Assembly (NCBI GenBank): GCA_900659855.1
Contig: CAACVI010000001.1
Location: 239,179-303,178 of the forward strand
Length of the DNA stretch: 64,000 nucleotides
Direction of reading: 5' to 3'
Origin: Candidatus Desulfarcum epimagneticum
GTDB taxonomy: Bacteria; Desulfobacterota; Desulfobacteria; Desulfobacterales; CR-1
Below are positions 20,199 through 29,056 of this stretch, piece by piece. Both the position numbers and the translations under genes were made by a program. The stretch's first letter is position 1; the number at the start of each line of letters is the position of its first letter. Under the pieces are notes generated by a model that saw nothing but the letters and a program-made list of their open reading frames with translations, searched no databases and was not told where the DNA came from.

Positions 20199-21054
20199 AA
20201 ACGGCGCCCGGGTTTGCGGGGCCGCCATCGCGCTTCTTTTTGCGGCCATGGCCCTTTTCGGCTGCGCCGGGGACCGTCCTGGGCCGCCCGCGCGCTCTTT
20301 TCCGGCCCCGGCGCTCCAGGGGGAAATCCAGACCCTTATCCGCGCGGCCCGGGAGAAAAACGCCGGTCTGCGCTCGTTCAAGGGGCTGGGAAAAATCCGG
20401 TTTTCCCAGGACGGACATATCCAAAGCGCCCGGGCCGCCTGGATCGGGGCGGTTCCGGGGAAGTTTCACCTGGCCATCCTGGGGCCGTCGGGGACGCCTG
20501 AGGCCAACATCGCCGGGGACGGCGTTTTTTTGTACCTGGCGTTACGGCGGGACAACAAACTGTACAAAAGAAAAATGGGGGATGGGTTCGTGAAGAGCCG
20601 GCTCCCGGTCCCGGCGGATTTCAGGGACATGGTTCTTCTCCTGGCCGGGCGAATCCCGGTTCTGGATCATGGACGGGCGGCCCTGTCGGAAACCCCCGGG
20701 GATCCGGGGCGCCGCTTGACCCTTTGGGGAAAAAAAGACGGGCGGGTGGAGAGAATCTATTTCGACGGGGAGAAAAATCAGGTCCGGAAAGTGGAGATGT
20801 ATGAAAAAACCGGGGCGCTCCAATACCGGGCCGAGTGGGGGAAAATGAGGAGAGCCGCCGGTTTTGAGGTTCCGTTTGAGCTGCGGGTCTCGGACGGCCT
20901 GGGCGGGTATTTTTTCATGGCCGCTGAGCGATACTGGCCCAACGTGGCCACCCGGCCTGAAAATTTTGTTTTAAAAAGAGCCCCGGCGCCCCAAAGCCCC
21001 CCCCAAAAAAAACAGCCGGCCCCAAAACAGCCCCCTGCGGCCGGCGCGCGATGA
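20161..21054 (+). CDS. LolB/DUF4292-like outer-membrane lipoprotein
   Basis: A 297-residue predicted lipoprotein. A GTG start at 20161 is needed to include the signal peptide (GAAIALLFAAMALFGC, lipobox ALFGC with Cys near 35); later ATGs would remove it. The body resembles the LolA/LolB fold of DUF4292 proteins: SFKGLGKIRFSQ, AAWIGAVPGKFHLAILGPSG, GDGVFLYLALR and RVEMYEKTGALQYRAEW-like strands. LolB-type proteins accept lipoproteins at the outer membrane. The tail is proline/lysine-rich (PPQKKQPAPKQPPA). It overlaps the upstream TPR gene by 38 bp and the downstream ATP-grasp gene by ATGA, so the three are co-translated. Confidence 0.7.
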   Translation: MNELKRKSKTCFKNGARVCGAAIALLFAAMALFGCAGDRPGPPARSFPAPALQGEIQTLIRAAREKNAGLRSFKGLGKIRFSQDGHIQSARAAWIGAVPGKFHLAILGPSGTPEANIAGDGVFLYLALRRDNKLYKRKMGDGFVKSRLPVPADFRDMVLLLAGRIPVLDHGRAALSETPGDPGRRLTLWGKKDGRVERIYFDGEKNQVRKVEMYEKTGALQYRAEWGKMRRAAGFEVPFELRVSDGLGGYFFMAAERYWPNVATRPENFVLKRAPAPQSPPQKKQPAPKQPPAAGAR

Positions 21055-21839
21055 GACGCCCGTTTAAAGCCATCGCCCTGGAATCCCGGCTCAAGGCTTG
21101 CCGAAATGTGGACACTTTGGGCGTGCGCCCGAATTTTTCCGACTACTCGCCGGAGGAGGCGGAGAGGATTCGAACGGCGGACAAGGTGTATTATCCCTCC
21201 GCCTTTTACGCGGATATTTTCGACTCGGCGGGGATTCGGACATTTCCCAGCTATCACACGTATAAATGCGTCCAGGACAAAATCATGCAGACCGCTTTGT
21301 TTGATCTGCTCAAAGTCCCCCACCCCCGGTCCCGGGTGTTTTACGGCAGCCCGCGAAAAAAAAAGCGCGTTCTGGAAAGTTTTTCCTTTCCCTTTATCGC
21401 CAAAATTCCCCGGGGCTCGGCCATGGGCCGGGGCGTGTTTCTCATTCGCGACGAAGGCGACCTGGACGAGTATCTGGAATCTTCCCGGGTGTATTACATC
21501 CAGGAATACCTCCCGGCGGACCGGGATATCCGGGTGGTGATCATCGGCAAAAAGGCGGTCCTTTCATACTGGCGGGTTTCGTCTCCCGGCGAATTCAGAA
21601 GCAACGTGGCCATGGGGGGCTCCATCCGGATGGACGGCGTGCCTTCGGAGGCGGCGGACCTGGCTCTTTTCACGGCCGCCTGCTGCGGCTGGGACGACGT
21701 CGGCATGGATGTGATCGCGTTTAAGGGAAGGCATTATATTCTGGAGGCCAACATGAAATACGGCCGGGAGGGGTTTCGGGCCGCCGGAATCGACTACGCC
21801 GCTTTCATGGAGTCTTTGATTGAAAAGGGAGAGATATAG
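21051..21839 (+). CDS. RimK-like ATP-grasp protein
   Basis: A 262-residue ATP-grasp protein of the RimK/YheC-like kind. ATP-grasp enzymes join a carboxylate to an amine or thiol through an acyl phosphate. Visible segments are KIPRGSAMGRGVFLI (glycine-rich ATP loop), YYIQEYLPADRDIRVVIIGK, and the metal-binding end GMDVIAFKGRHYILEANMKYG, where Asp, Glu and Asn coordinate magnesium. The substrate cannot be told. It overlaps the LolB-like gene by four bases and is followed within a few bases by a dGTPase-like gene. Confidence 0.8.
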   Translation: MRRPFKAIALESRLKACRNVDTLGVRPNFSDYSPEEAERIRTADKVYYPSAFYADIFDSAGIRTFPSYHTYKCVQDKIMQTALFDLLKVPHPRSRVFYGSPRKKKRVLESFSFPFIAKIPRGSAMGRGVFLIRDEGDLDEYLESSRVYYIQEYLPADRDIRVVIIGKKAVLSYWRVSSPGEFRSNVAMGGSIRMDGVPSEAADLALFTAACCGWDDVGMDVIAFKGRHYILEANMKYGREGFRAAGIDYAAFMESLIEKGEI

Positions 21840-21845
21840 GGTTTG

Positions 21846-23027
21846 ATGGAAGTCGATCTGGATTTAAAAAGCCATTTGGATTTAAGAAAGATCCGGGAGG
21901 GGCTTTTTGAGCGGGAAAGGCGCGTCCTGTCGCCCCTGGCGGCCCTGGGAGAGTCCGCTGTCCGGAGAAATCCCTGGGTCCGGGACGAATCGGATTACCG
22001 GCCGCCCTTTTCCGTGGACGCCGACCGGATTCTGCACTCCCTGGCCTATGCCCGCTACATCGACAAAACCCAGGTGTTTTACTTAGTGAAAAACGACCAC
22101 ATCACCCACCGGGTTTTGCATGTGCAGCTGGTTTCCAAAATCGCCCGGACCATCGGGCGCTTTCTCAACCTCAACGAGGACCTCATCGAGGCCGTCTCTT
22201 TGGGCCACGACATCGGTCATCCCCCCTTCGGGCATGACGGGGAATCGTTTTTGTCCGGGATATGCAGGCGGCGCGGCGTCGGGTATTTTCACCACAACAT
22301 CCAAAGCGTTCAGTTCCTGGACCGGGTGGAGAACCGGGGCGCCGGATGGAACCTTTGCCTTCAGACCCTAGACGGCATTGTCTGCCACGACGGGGAGATT
22401 CACAACCGGCGCCTGGAGCCGGAAAGGGGCAAAACCTTTCAAAAACTGGACGAGGACATCCGTTTAAAGAAAAAAGACCGTGAAAAAAAGCTGGTTCCCA
22501 TGACCCTGGAGGGCTGCGCGGCGAGAATGGCCGACACCATCAGCTATGTGGGCCGGGATGCGGAGGACGCCATACGCCTGGGCGTGATCCGAAGATCGGA
22601 CCTTCCGGCCGAATCGGTCCGGGTCCTGGGAGACACCAACGGAACCATTGTGTTTCACCTGGTGACGGACATCATCCGAAACAGCGTGGGAAAGGGCCAT
22701 ATCGCCTTTGGAGCCGAATGCTCCGAGGCCCTGGAGCGGCTGAAAAAATTCAATATGGAGCGCATTTATTTTCACAAAGAGGCGAAAAAACATTTCACCG
22801 CCATCCGGGACCTTTATGAGATTTTGTTTGACCGGATTTTGGAAGACATTGAAAAGCGAGACCGGTCCGCGCCTGTTTATTCCGAATTTCTGGACGGCCT
22901 TTCAGCAAACTACATCGACGCCCACAGGCCTGAGGAGATCGTCCGGGACTTCATCGCCGGTATGACGGACCGTTATTTTTTAAAGCAGTTTCCCGAAAAC
23001 ATGCGGCCCGGCCCGGTTTTCCAGTGA
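21846..23027 (+). CDS. Second dGTP triphosphohydrolase-like HD protein
   Basis: A paralogue of the protein at 9842-10930, about 393 residues. The start is the ATG at 21846 or the TTG just before it. The dGTPase entry motif is VDADRILHSLAYARYIDKTQV. The HD ligands are THRVLHV (His89 counted from the TTG) and LGHDIGHPPFGHDGE (His122, Asp123, His126, His131). A late segment CAARMADTISYVGRDAEDA carries the final aspartate. Divergence from the first copy is considerable (FYLVKNDHITHR in place of FLSPMGDMYRTRLTH), so the substrate preference or regulator may differ. It is in a run of closely spaced genes starting at rpoH. Confidence 0.85.
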   Translation: MEVDLDLKSHLDLRKIREGLFERERRVLSPLAALGESAVRRNPWVRDESDYRPPFSVDADRILHSLAYARYIDKTQVFYLVKNDHITHRVLHVQLVSKIARTIGRFLNLNEDLIEAVSLGHDIGHPPFGHDGESFLSGICRRRGVGYFHHNIQSVQFLDRVENRGAGWNLCLQTLDGIVCHDGEIHNRRLEPERGKTFQKLDEDIRLKKKDREKKLVPMTLEGCAARMADTISYVGRDAEDAIRLGVIRRSDLPAESVRVLGDTNGTIVFHLVTDIIRNSVGKGHIAFGAECSEALERLKKFNMERIYFHKEAKKHFTAIRDLYEILFDRILEDIEKRDRSAPVYSEFLDGLSANYIDAHRPEEIVRDFIAGMTDRYFLKQFPENMRPGPVFQ

Positions 23028-23088
23028 TTTTTCGGGCGAAACGCGCGGGGTCGCCCGCGCTTTTTTAAAAGAACAGGGTGTTTGCGAT

Positions 23089-23826
23089 TTGCGAAAGAAA
23101 AAAGAGGAGAGGGTCTATCGCCGCCACGCGCGCGCCGCGGGTCTGGAATCTTTCCAGGTGGCGGTGAAAGAAACGGACCTGTTTATTTCAGCGGAAAGGC
23201 GTCTGGACACGATGGCCCGGGACCTGATCCTGGAGCGCCGGGGCTATATTGAGAATTATATCCGGTCGCGTCCGGAATTCGTCCAAAGCCTGCTTCCCCT
23301 TCCCATGGCGGGTCCGGCGCCTGAGATTGTCCGCCGGATGATCGAGGCCTCGGGAAAATCCGGGGTGGGCCCCATGGCCGCCGTGGCCGGGGCCATCGCC
23401 GAAGAGGTGGGAAGGGGCCTTTTGGAAAAAAGCCGCCAGGTGATTGTGGAAAACGGGGGCGATGTGTTTATCAAGACCGACGCCGTGTCCACGGTGGGCG
23501 TTTTTGCCGGAAAATCGGCGCTGAGCGGCCGCCTGGGCATTCGGGTGGACTCGTCACAGGCGCCGGTTTCCGTGTGCGCCTCCTCGGGCTCTTTGGGGCA
23601 TTCCAAAAGCATGGGAAAGGCCGACGCCGTATGTGTGATCTCAGGCTCGTGCGCCCTGGCCGACGCCGCGGCCACCGCCATCGGCAACCATGTGAAAACC
23701 AAGTCCGACTTGAAACGGGCGCTGGATTTCGGCAAAACCATTCCAGGGGTCCGGGGCGTTTTGATCATCATGGACGACAAGGTCGGAATCTGGGGGGATG
23801 TGAAGGCCGCGGCGCTGGACGGATGA
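23089..23826 (+). CDS. UPF0280 family protein
   Basis: A 245-residue protein of the UPF0280 (COG2122) family, structurally related to the flavin transferase ApbE. Family segments include RRGYIENYIRSRPEF, GVGPMAAVAGAIAEEV, VENGGDVFIKT, CASSGSLGHSKS.GKADA and DAAATAIGN. The biochemical role is not established. The family is widespread in archaea and anaerobic bacteria. Translation appears to begin at a TTG, since no suitable ATG precedes the conserved start. Confidence 0.85.
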   Translation: MRKKKEERVYRRHARAAGLESFQVAVKETDLFISAERRLDTMARDLILERRGYIENYIRSRPEFVQSLLPLPMAGPAPEIVRRMIEASGKSGVGPMAAVAGAIAEEVGRGLLEKSRQVIVENGGDVFIKTDAVSTVGVFAGKSALSGRLGIRVDSSQAPVSVCASSGSLGHSKSMGKADAVCVISGSCALADAAATAIGNHVKTKSDLKRALDFGKTIPGVRGVLIIMDDKVGIWGDVKAAALDG

Positions 23827-23921
23827 TAGCGCGCCCTGAAAAGAAAAAAGTTGAGTTATTTTTTTCAAAAGAGTAAAATGGCCCCCGTTTGGTTTTGAAC
23901 CGATTTTAAGAAGGAATGGAT

Positions 23922-24308
23922 ATGAAAAAAATGAAAATGGTTTTTTTTGTGGTTCTGGCGGGACTTTGCGCGGCTCTTTTTTTCCAGAACCAGGAGTTTT
24001 TCTTAACCCGGAAAAGTCTGGGCATTGATCTGTGGGCGGCGGCTTACCGGACTCCGGAGATCTCCATTTTGATCCTGGCCCTGGCTCTGTTTGTTTCAGG
24101 GGTTTTGATCGGGGCTTTTTTCAGTTTGTCCAAACAGATGAAACAAAAAAAGAGTATCCGGATTTTAACCGCTGATTTAAAGGTTCACCGGCAGAAAATA
24201 GACGAGCTGGAAAAACGCCTGGAATTTCCCGGGAGCCCCGCCGCTCAGACGCCTGTGGAAGAACCCGAAGCCCGGGAAACCCGGGAAACCGCGCCAGGCG
24301 CCGAATGA
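23922..24308 (+). CDS. LapA-like (DUF1049) small membrane protein
   Basis: About 128 residues. Two hydrophobic segments (MVFFVVLAGLCAALFF and ISILILALALFVSGVLIGAFF) flank the FFQNQEFFL turn that typifies LapA/DUF1049 proteins. A short coiled-coil tail (LKVHRQKIDELEKRLEF) would lie in the cytoplasm. In E. coli LapA works with LapB on lipopolysaccharide balance; here that is only a family hint. AAGAAGGA lies well placed for the second ATG at 23922; the ATG at 23916 is also possible. Confidence 0.75.
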   Translation: MKKMKMVFFVVLAGLCAALFFQNQEFFLTRKSLGIDLWAAAYRTPEISILILALALFVSGVLIGAFFSLSKQMKQKKSIRILTADLKVHRQKIDELEKRLEFPGSPAAQTPVEEPEARETRETAPGAE

Positions 24309-24327
24309 AAGACGGCGATAACCGACC

Positions 24328-25092
24328 ATGACCTCCCCAAAGATCACCCCCATGATCCGGCAGTACCTGTCCATTAAGGAGAAGCACGCCGACGCCATAC
24401 TGTTTTACCGCATGGGGGATTTTTATGAGATGTTTTTCGAAGACGCCCACACCGCCTCGGGAATTCTGGACATCGCCCTGACCGCCCGGAACAAAAAAGA
24501 GGCGGTCCCGGTCCCCATGTGCGGGGTGCCCGTAAAGGCGGCCAAAGGATACATCGCCAGGCTCATCGAAAACGGCCGGAAGGTGGCCATCTGCGAGCAG
24601 GTGGAAGACCCGGCCCAGGCCAAAGGCCTGGTCAGGCGGGAGGTCACCCGGGTGATATCCCCGGGGATGATCGTCGAGGACGAGCTGCTTGACGAAAAAA
24701 GCGACAACTACCTTCTGGCGCTGGACCGACAAGGCGCCCGCGTGGGGATGTCTTTTCTGGATATTTCCACCGGGGATTTCCGGGTTTCGGAAACCGATGA
24801 CGAAAACGCCGTTTTTGAGGAGATCCTCCGGGTGTCGCCCAGCGAAATTCTTCTAAGCGAGGACATGAGGGACGACTCCCTTTATTCCCGTCTTTCCCGG
24901 CTCATGCCTGAAAAACGCGCCTCGTTTTTAAACGGCCGCGCCTTTGATTATGAGCGGTCCCGCCGCCGCCTTCTGGCGCTTTTCAAAACCCGGTCCCTGG
25001 AAGGATTCGGATGCGGGGACATGAAAGCCGGCGTGGGCGCCGCGGGCGCGCTGGTTCATTACATCCATGAAACCCAGGGGGGGGGCCGTTGA
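24328..25092 (+). CDS. mutS: MutS, N-terminal part (frameshifted)
   Basis: The first 254 codons of DNA mismatch repair protein MutS. The mismatch-recognition domain is intact, including the Phe-x-Glu wedge in GDFYEMFFED (Phe32, Glu34), GVPVKAAKGYIARLIENG, and the connector domain start. The frame then enters a run of nine G (25077-25085) and ends at TGA after HETQGGGR. With eight G the frame would continue as HETQGGAVEHF and join the following open frame to give an 871-residue MutS, a normal length. As written, this fragment alone cannot repair mismatches. See the matching C-terminal part. Confidence 0.9.
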   Translation: MTSPKITPMIRQYLSIKEKHADAILFYRMGDFYEMFFEDAHTASGILDIALTARNKKEAVPVPMCGVPVKAAKGYIARLIENGRKVAICEQVEDPAQAKGLVRREVTRVISPGMIVEDELLDEKSDNYLLALDRQGARVGMSFLDISTGDFRVSETDDENAVFEEILRVSPSEILLSEDMRDDSLYSRLSRLMPEKRASFLNGRAFDYERSRRRLLALFKTRSLEGFGCGDMKAGVGAAGALVHYIHETQGGGR

Positions 25093-26944
25093 GCACTTCA
25101 CCCGGATCACGCCCCACACGCTCAACGACTGCCTGGTTTTAGACGATGTGACCTGCCGGAACCTGGAGCTGGTGGTCAACACACGGACCGGACGCCGCTC
25201 CGGGACCCTTTTAAGCGTCATGGACCGGACCGCGACCCCCATGGGCGCGCGCCTGATCAAAAAGTGGATCCGGCGCCCCCTGACAGACCCCGGGGAGATC
25301 GCCCTTCGCCATGACGCGGTGGAAGAGGCGCTGGAAAACGTCCGCGCGCGGTCTGAAATCAGGGCGGCGTTAAAAAACATGCGCGATTTTGAGCGTCTGG
25401 GCAGCCGGATTTCCATGGGGCACGCCAACGCGCGGGACCTTCTGGCCCTGAAGAACTCCATCATGGCCCTGCCCGACGTTTTGTCCCGGACGTCTCTTTT
25501 TTCCGCGGCTCTTTTTGAATTTCCCCATGACCCGGCCGAGCTTTACAGGCTGGCGGACCTCATCGATTCGGCCATACGGGAAGACGCGCCCCCGGTCACC
25601 CACCAGGGAAACATGATCCGGCCCGGTCACGATGAGGAGCTGGACGAGCTGGACAAAATCAGCCGGGACGGAAAAGCGTGGCTGCTTGAGCTGGAGTCCC
25701 GGGAAAAGGAAAAGACCGGCGCCGCGTCCCTGAAGGTTCGTTTTAACAAGGTGTTCGGGTATTACATCGAGATATCCAAGGGCCAGTCCAGACTCGCGCC
25801 TCCCCACTACATTCGCAAACAGACCCTGGTCAACGCCGAGCGATACATCACCGACGAGCTGAAAACATTCGAGTCCAAGGCCCTGGGCGCCCAGGAGCGA
25901 AAAGCGGCCCTGGAGCGCGATATTTTTGAGCGCGTTCGAAAAGAGGCGGCGGCCCGAAACCGGCATATTTTTAAAGCCGCCCGTTTCCTGGCCCGGATCG
26001 ACTGTCTTGCCGGACTGGCCGAGGCGGCGGCCCAAAACGAATACACCCGGCCGGAGGTCAACGGGGGCGGGGTCATGGACATCCGGGCCGGCCGCCATCC
26101 GGTGGTGGAAAAAACCCTGTCCGGCGAGCGCTTTGTGCCCAACGACATCCGGCTGGACGACGAAAAGAGCCAGGTTCTGGTCATCACCGGCCCCAACATG
26201 GCCGGGAAATCCACCATTCTCCGGCAGACCGCGCTCATGGTCATCATGGCCCAGGCCGGGTCCTTTGTCCCGGCGGACCGGGCCCTGATATCGGCCACCG
26301 ACCGGATTTTCACCCGGGTGGGGGCGCTGGACAACCTGTCCGCCGGCCAGAGCACCTTCATGGTGGAGATGGAGGAGACGGCCAACATCATCCACAACGC
26401 CACGCCCAAAAGCCTGGTGGTCATGGACGAGATCGGCAGGGGCACCAGCACCTTCGACGGCATCTCCATCGCCTGGGCCGTGGCGGAGCGTCTTCACGAT
26501 CTGGACGGAAAGGGGGTCAAAACCCTTTTCGCCACCCATTATCACGAACTCACGGAGCTTTCGGCCCATCGCCCCAGGATTCAAAATCACAACATCGCGG
26601 TGAAGGAGTGGAATGACGGGATCATTTTTTTAAGAAAACTGGTCAGGGGCGGGGCCAACCGAAGCTACGGCATACAGGTGGCCAAACTCGCGGGCCTTCC
26701 CCCCGGGGTCATCCAAAAAGCCGAGCGGATTCTTTTCCGCATTGAAAAAGACCGGGAAACGGCGGGCGTCGGAGCGCCGCCGCCGGGGGATTTGGACGAG
26801 CCCGGCCCCGGGGACCTTTTTCAGAATCCTGAAATTCACGCGGCCATGGAAAGGCTGAAATCCTTGGACATCTCCCGACTGACTCCCATAGAGGCTTTGA
26901 ATCGTCTGGATGAGCTGCAAAAGGAACTTAAACGTTTGACATGA
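25067..26944 (+). CDS. mutS: MutS, C-terminal part (frameshifted)
   Basis: The rest of MutS in the other frame: the lever and clamp domains (LDDVTCRNLELVVN, VFGYYIEISKGQ), the ATPase with Walker A GPNMAGKSTILRQ, the Walker B region LVVMDEIGRGTSTFDGI, and the signature ATHYHELTEL. The C-terminus (PIEALNRLDELQKELK) is the normal MutS end. The ATG at 25067 lies inside the overlap and is probably not a true start. The natural product is expected to arise only from a version of the gene with eight G, or by slippage. The stop overlaps the start of the amidase gene by ATGA. Confidence 0.9.
   Translation: MKPRGGAVEHFTRITPHTLNDCLVLDDVTCRNLELVVNTRTGRRSGTLLSVMDRTATPMGARLIKKWIRRPLTDPGEIALRHDAVEEALENVRARSEIRAALKNMRDFERLGSRISMGHANARDLLALKNSIMALPDVLSRTSLFSAALFEFPHDPAELYRLADLIDSAIREDAPPVTHQGNMIRPGHDEELDELDKISRDGKAWLLELESREKEKTGAASLKVRFNKVFGYYIEISKGQSRLAPPHYIRKQTLVNAERYITDELKTFESKALGAQERKAALERDIFERVRKEAAARNRHIFKAARFLARIDCLAGLAEAAAQNEYTRPEVNGGGVMDIRAGRHPVVEKTLSGERFVPNDIRLDDEKSQVLVITGPNMAGKSTILRQTALMVIMAQAGSFVPADRALISATDRIFTRVGALDNLSAGQSTFMVEMEETANIIHNATPKSLVVMDEIGRGTSTFDGISIAWAVAERLHDLDGKGVKTLFATHYHELTELSAHRPRIQNHNIAVKEWNDGIIFLRKLVRGGANRSYGIQVAKLAGLPPGVIQKAERILFRIEKDRETAGVGAPPPGDLDEPGPGDLFQNPEIHAAMERLKSLDISRLTPIEALNRLDELQKELKRLT
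25077..25085 (+). repeat. Nine-G tract at the mutS frameshift
   Basis: A run of nine G after ACCCA. Loss of one G restores a single MutS frame. Such tracts are prone to slipped-strand change and also to sequencing error. Confidence 0.95.
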
Positions 26945-29028
26945 CATATTTAAAAAAAGGGTTTTGCCTGGCTTTGACATGCCTGCTTCTGACGGTTTTC
27001 GCTATCCCCGCGCAGGCGGTTTCCCCCCGGAAAAAGTACCACGCGGCTGAAAAATGTTATAAAAACCTCAAAGCCAGCCGGCAAAAGATGAAATACCGGG
27101 ACAACTGGCTGTCGTGCATCGACAAGTTTGTGTCCGTTCACCGCGCCGATCCGTCGGGAAAATGGGCCGCCGCCGGCCTGTACCGGGCCGGGGTCCTTTA
27201 CCACGAGCTGTACCGGCGCTCCCGGAACACGACCTACCGGGCCGAGGCCCGGGATATGTTTTCCCGGATCGCGAAGCGTTTTCCCAAAAGCGGCTACCGC
27301 GCAAAGGCGCTTGAGCGGCTTAAACAGTATTCCCGGCAGGATCAAAAAAGCGGACAGTCGGCGGCCCGAAGAAAGCGCATGGAGGGCCAGTACGCCCGGG
27401 CCCGCTCCTGCTATGACCGGCTTCTCAAAAACCCCAAAAAAATGAAATACCGGGACAGCTGGTTCAAATGCGTCAACGCGTTCAGGGCCGTTTACGAAAA
27501 AGACCCGTCCGGCCCCCTGGCCCCTGCGTGCCTTTACATGTCGGGGATTTTGTACCAGGGGCTTTACCGATATTCCAGAAACATGTCGGATAAAAACGCG
27601 GCCGCCGACATACTCACAAGCGTCATCGCCAGGTTTCCCAAAAGCGACTACAAAGACAAAGCGAGCCGGGCCATGACGGCGTTCGCGTCCAAAGCGCCGG
27701 CGACCCGGAAAGCGAAAAAAACCGTCAAAAGGGCCCCGCCGTCCAAACGGGCCGCGGCGAAAAAGGCGCCTTTGAAAAAAAAGAAGAAGGCCTTTGAGGA
27801 TCACTCCGTCATCACGGGCTTTAAGGTGTGGTCGGACAAGCGCCACACCCGCATCGTGATTTACGCCGACAAAGAAACCGCCTACGATCACCGGATGTTA
27901 AAGAAAGACCCGTCGTCCAGAAAGCCTCCCCGTCTTTATGTGGATTTTAAAAAAAGCCGGCTGCAAAAAGACGCCCAGAAAAGCGTTCATGTGGATGACA
28001 ATCTCCTGGTGGATGTGCGCTCGGGCCAGTTCACCCGGGACACGGTGCGAATCGTGTCCGACATCAAATTTTTCAAAAGTTACTCCATCTTTTCCCTTAA
28101 AAATCCCTTTCGAACCGTCATTGATGTCCGGGGAGCGCCGCCGGCCTCTCTGGCTTCACGCGATCAAAAAACACGCGAGTCCAAAAAAAGCAAAAAAGTC
28201 GCGGCCCCGGCCAAAATCAAAAAGAGGAAAAAACCCGCTTCCACCAAACCGGCGGGAAAAAAGGGAAAAAAACAGGAAAAAATCGCGCCGGGCGCCATCG
28301 CCCGGCAGTTGGCCCTGGGGGTGAGCCGGATCGTCATTGATCCGGGACATGGAGGACGCGACGTGGGGGCCACCGGTTACTACAAAGGCGTTTTTGAAAA
28401 AAACGTCACCCTGGCCATCGCCAGACGGCTGGCCAAAAAAATAAAACAGCAGCTGGGCTGCGAGGTGATTCTCACCCGGTCCAGGGACCGGGGGCTGAGC
28501 CTGGAGGAGCGGACCGCCATCGCCAACACAAAAAACGCGGATCTGTTCATCTCCCTTCACACCAACGCCCATAAGGACAAACGGGCGCACGGGATCGAAA
28601 CCTACATCCTGAACTTTGCCACCGACGACGACGCCATCACCGTGGCGGCCCGGGAAAACGCCACCACTGAAAAAAACATCAGCGACCTCCAGACCATACT
28701 CAACGATCTGATGCGAAACACAAAGGTGGACGAGTCTATCCGGCTGGCGGGCTATGTGCAGAATTCGGTGGTGGGCCGGCTGAAAACCAAATACAGCCGA
28801 ATCAAAAACAAGGGCATCAAACAGGCGCCGTTTTATGTGCTCATGGGCGCCCGGATGCCCGCCATACTCATTGAGACCTCCTTTATCAGCAACCGCCGGG
28901 AGTGCAAGCGCCTCACCAACTGGGAATACCAGGACCGTCTGTGCGACGGGATTGTGAGAGGAATCCGGGAGTATGTCAAAGACACCAAGCCCAGCGCGCT
29001 TTTAAACGCGCCCTCGCCCGGGGCGTGA
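26941..29028 (+). CDS. N-acetylmuramoyl-L-alanine amidase with AMIN domain
   Basis: A 695-residue periplasmic amidase of the AmiC type, which cuts the peptide from peptidoglycan glycan strands during cell separation. A signal peptide ends at AIPAQA (about residue 25). Two related units follow (CYKNLKASRQKMKYRDNW and CYDRLLKNPKKMKYRDSW), each of about 115 residues and TPR/Sel1-like in feel. Then come a lysine/alanine linker, an AMIN localisation domain near 288-395 (FKVWSDKRHTRIVIYAD, NPFRTVIDVRG), a second basic linker, and an Amidase_3 domain from about 463. Zinc ligands are visible in IDPGHGGRDVGATG, the Glu in GVFEKNVTL, and SLHTNAH. The late catalytic glutamate is in ILIETSFISN. It starts inside the mutS stop. 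Confidence 0.92.
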   Translation: MTYLKKGFCLALTCLLLTVFAIPAQAVSPRKKYHAAEKCYKNLKASRQKMKYRDNWLSCIDKFVSVHRADPSGKWAAAGLYRAGVLYHELYRRSRNTTYRAEARDMFSRIAKRFPKSGYRAKALERLKQYSRQDQKSGQSAARRKRMEGQYARARSCYDRLLKNPKKMKYRDSWFKCVNAFRAVYEKDPSGPLAPACLYMSGILYQGLYRYSRNMSDKNAAADILTSVIARFPKSDYKDKASRAMTAFASKAPATRKAKKTVKRAPPSKRAAAKKAPLKKKKKAFEDHSVITGFKVWSDKRHTRIVIYADKETAYDHRMLKKDPSSRKPPRLYVDFKKSRLQKDAQKSVHVDDNLLVDVRSGQFTRDTVRIVSDIKFFKSYSIFSLKNPFRTVIDVRGAPPASLASRDQKTRESKKSKKVAAPAKIKKRKKPASTKPAGKKGKKQEKIAPGAIARQLALGVSRIVIDPGHGGRDVGATGYYKGVFEKNVTLAIARRLAKKIKQQLGCEVILTRSRDRGLSLEERTAIANTKNADLFISLHTNAHKDKRAHGIETYILNFATDDDAITVAARENATTEKNISDLQTILNDLMRNTKVDESIRLAGYVQNSVVGRLKTKYSRIKNKGIKQAPFYVLMGARMPAILIETSFISNRRECKRLTNWEYQDRLCDGIVRGIREYVKDTKPSALLNAPSPGA

Positions 29029-29056
29029 CGGCCCGTCGGGCGTTTTTCCCCGCCCA

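Noticed and set aside
25370-26590. 406-codon frame antisense to mutS
   Set aside because: A shadow of the GC-rich mutS sequence without recognisable domains.
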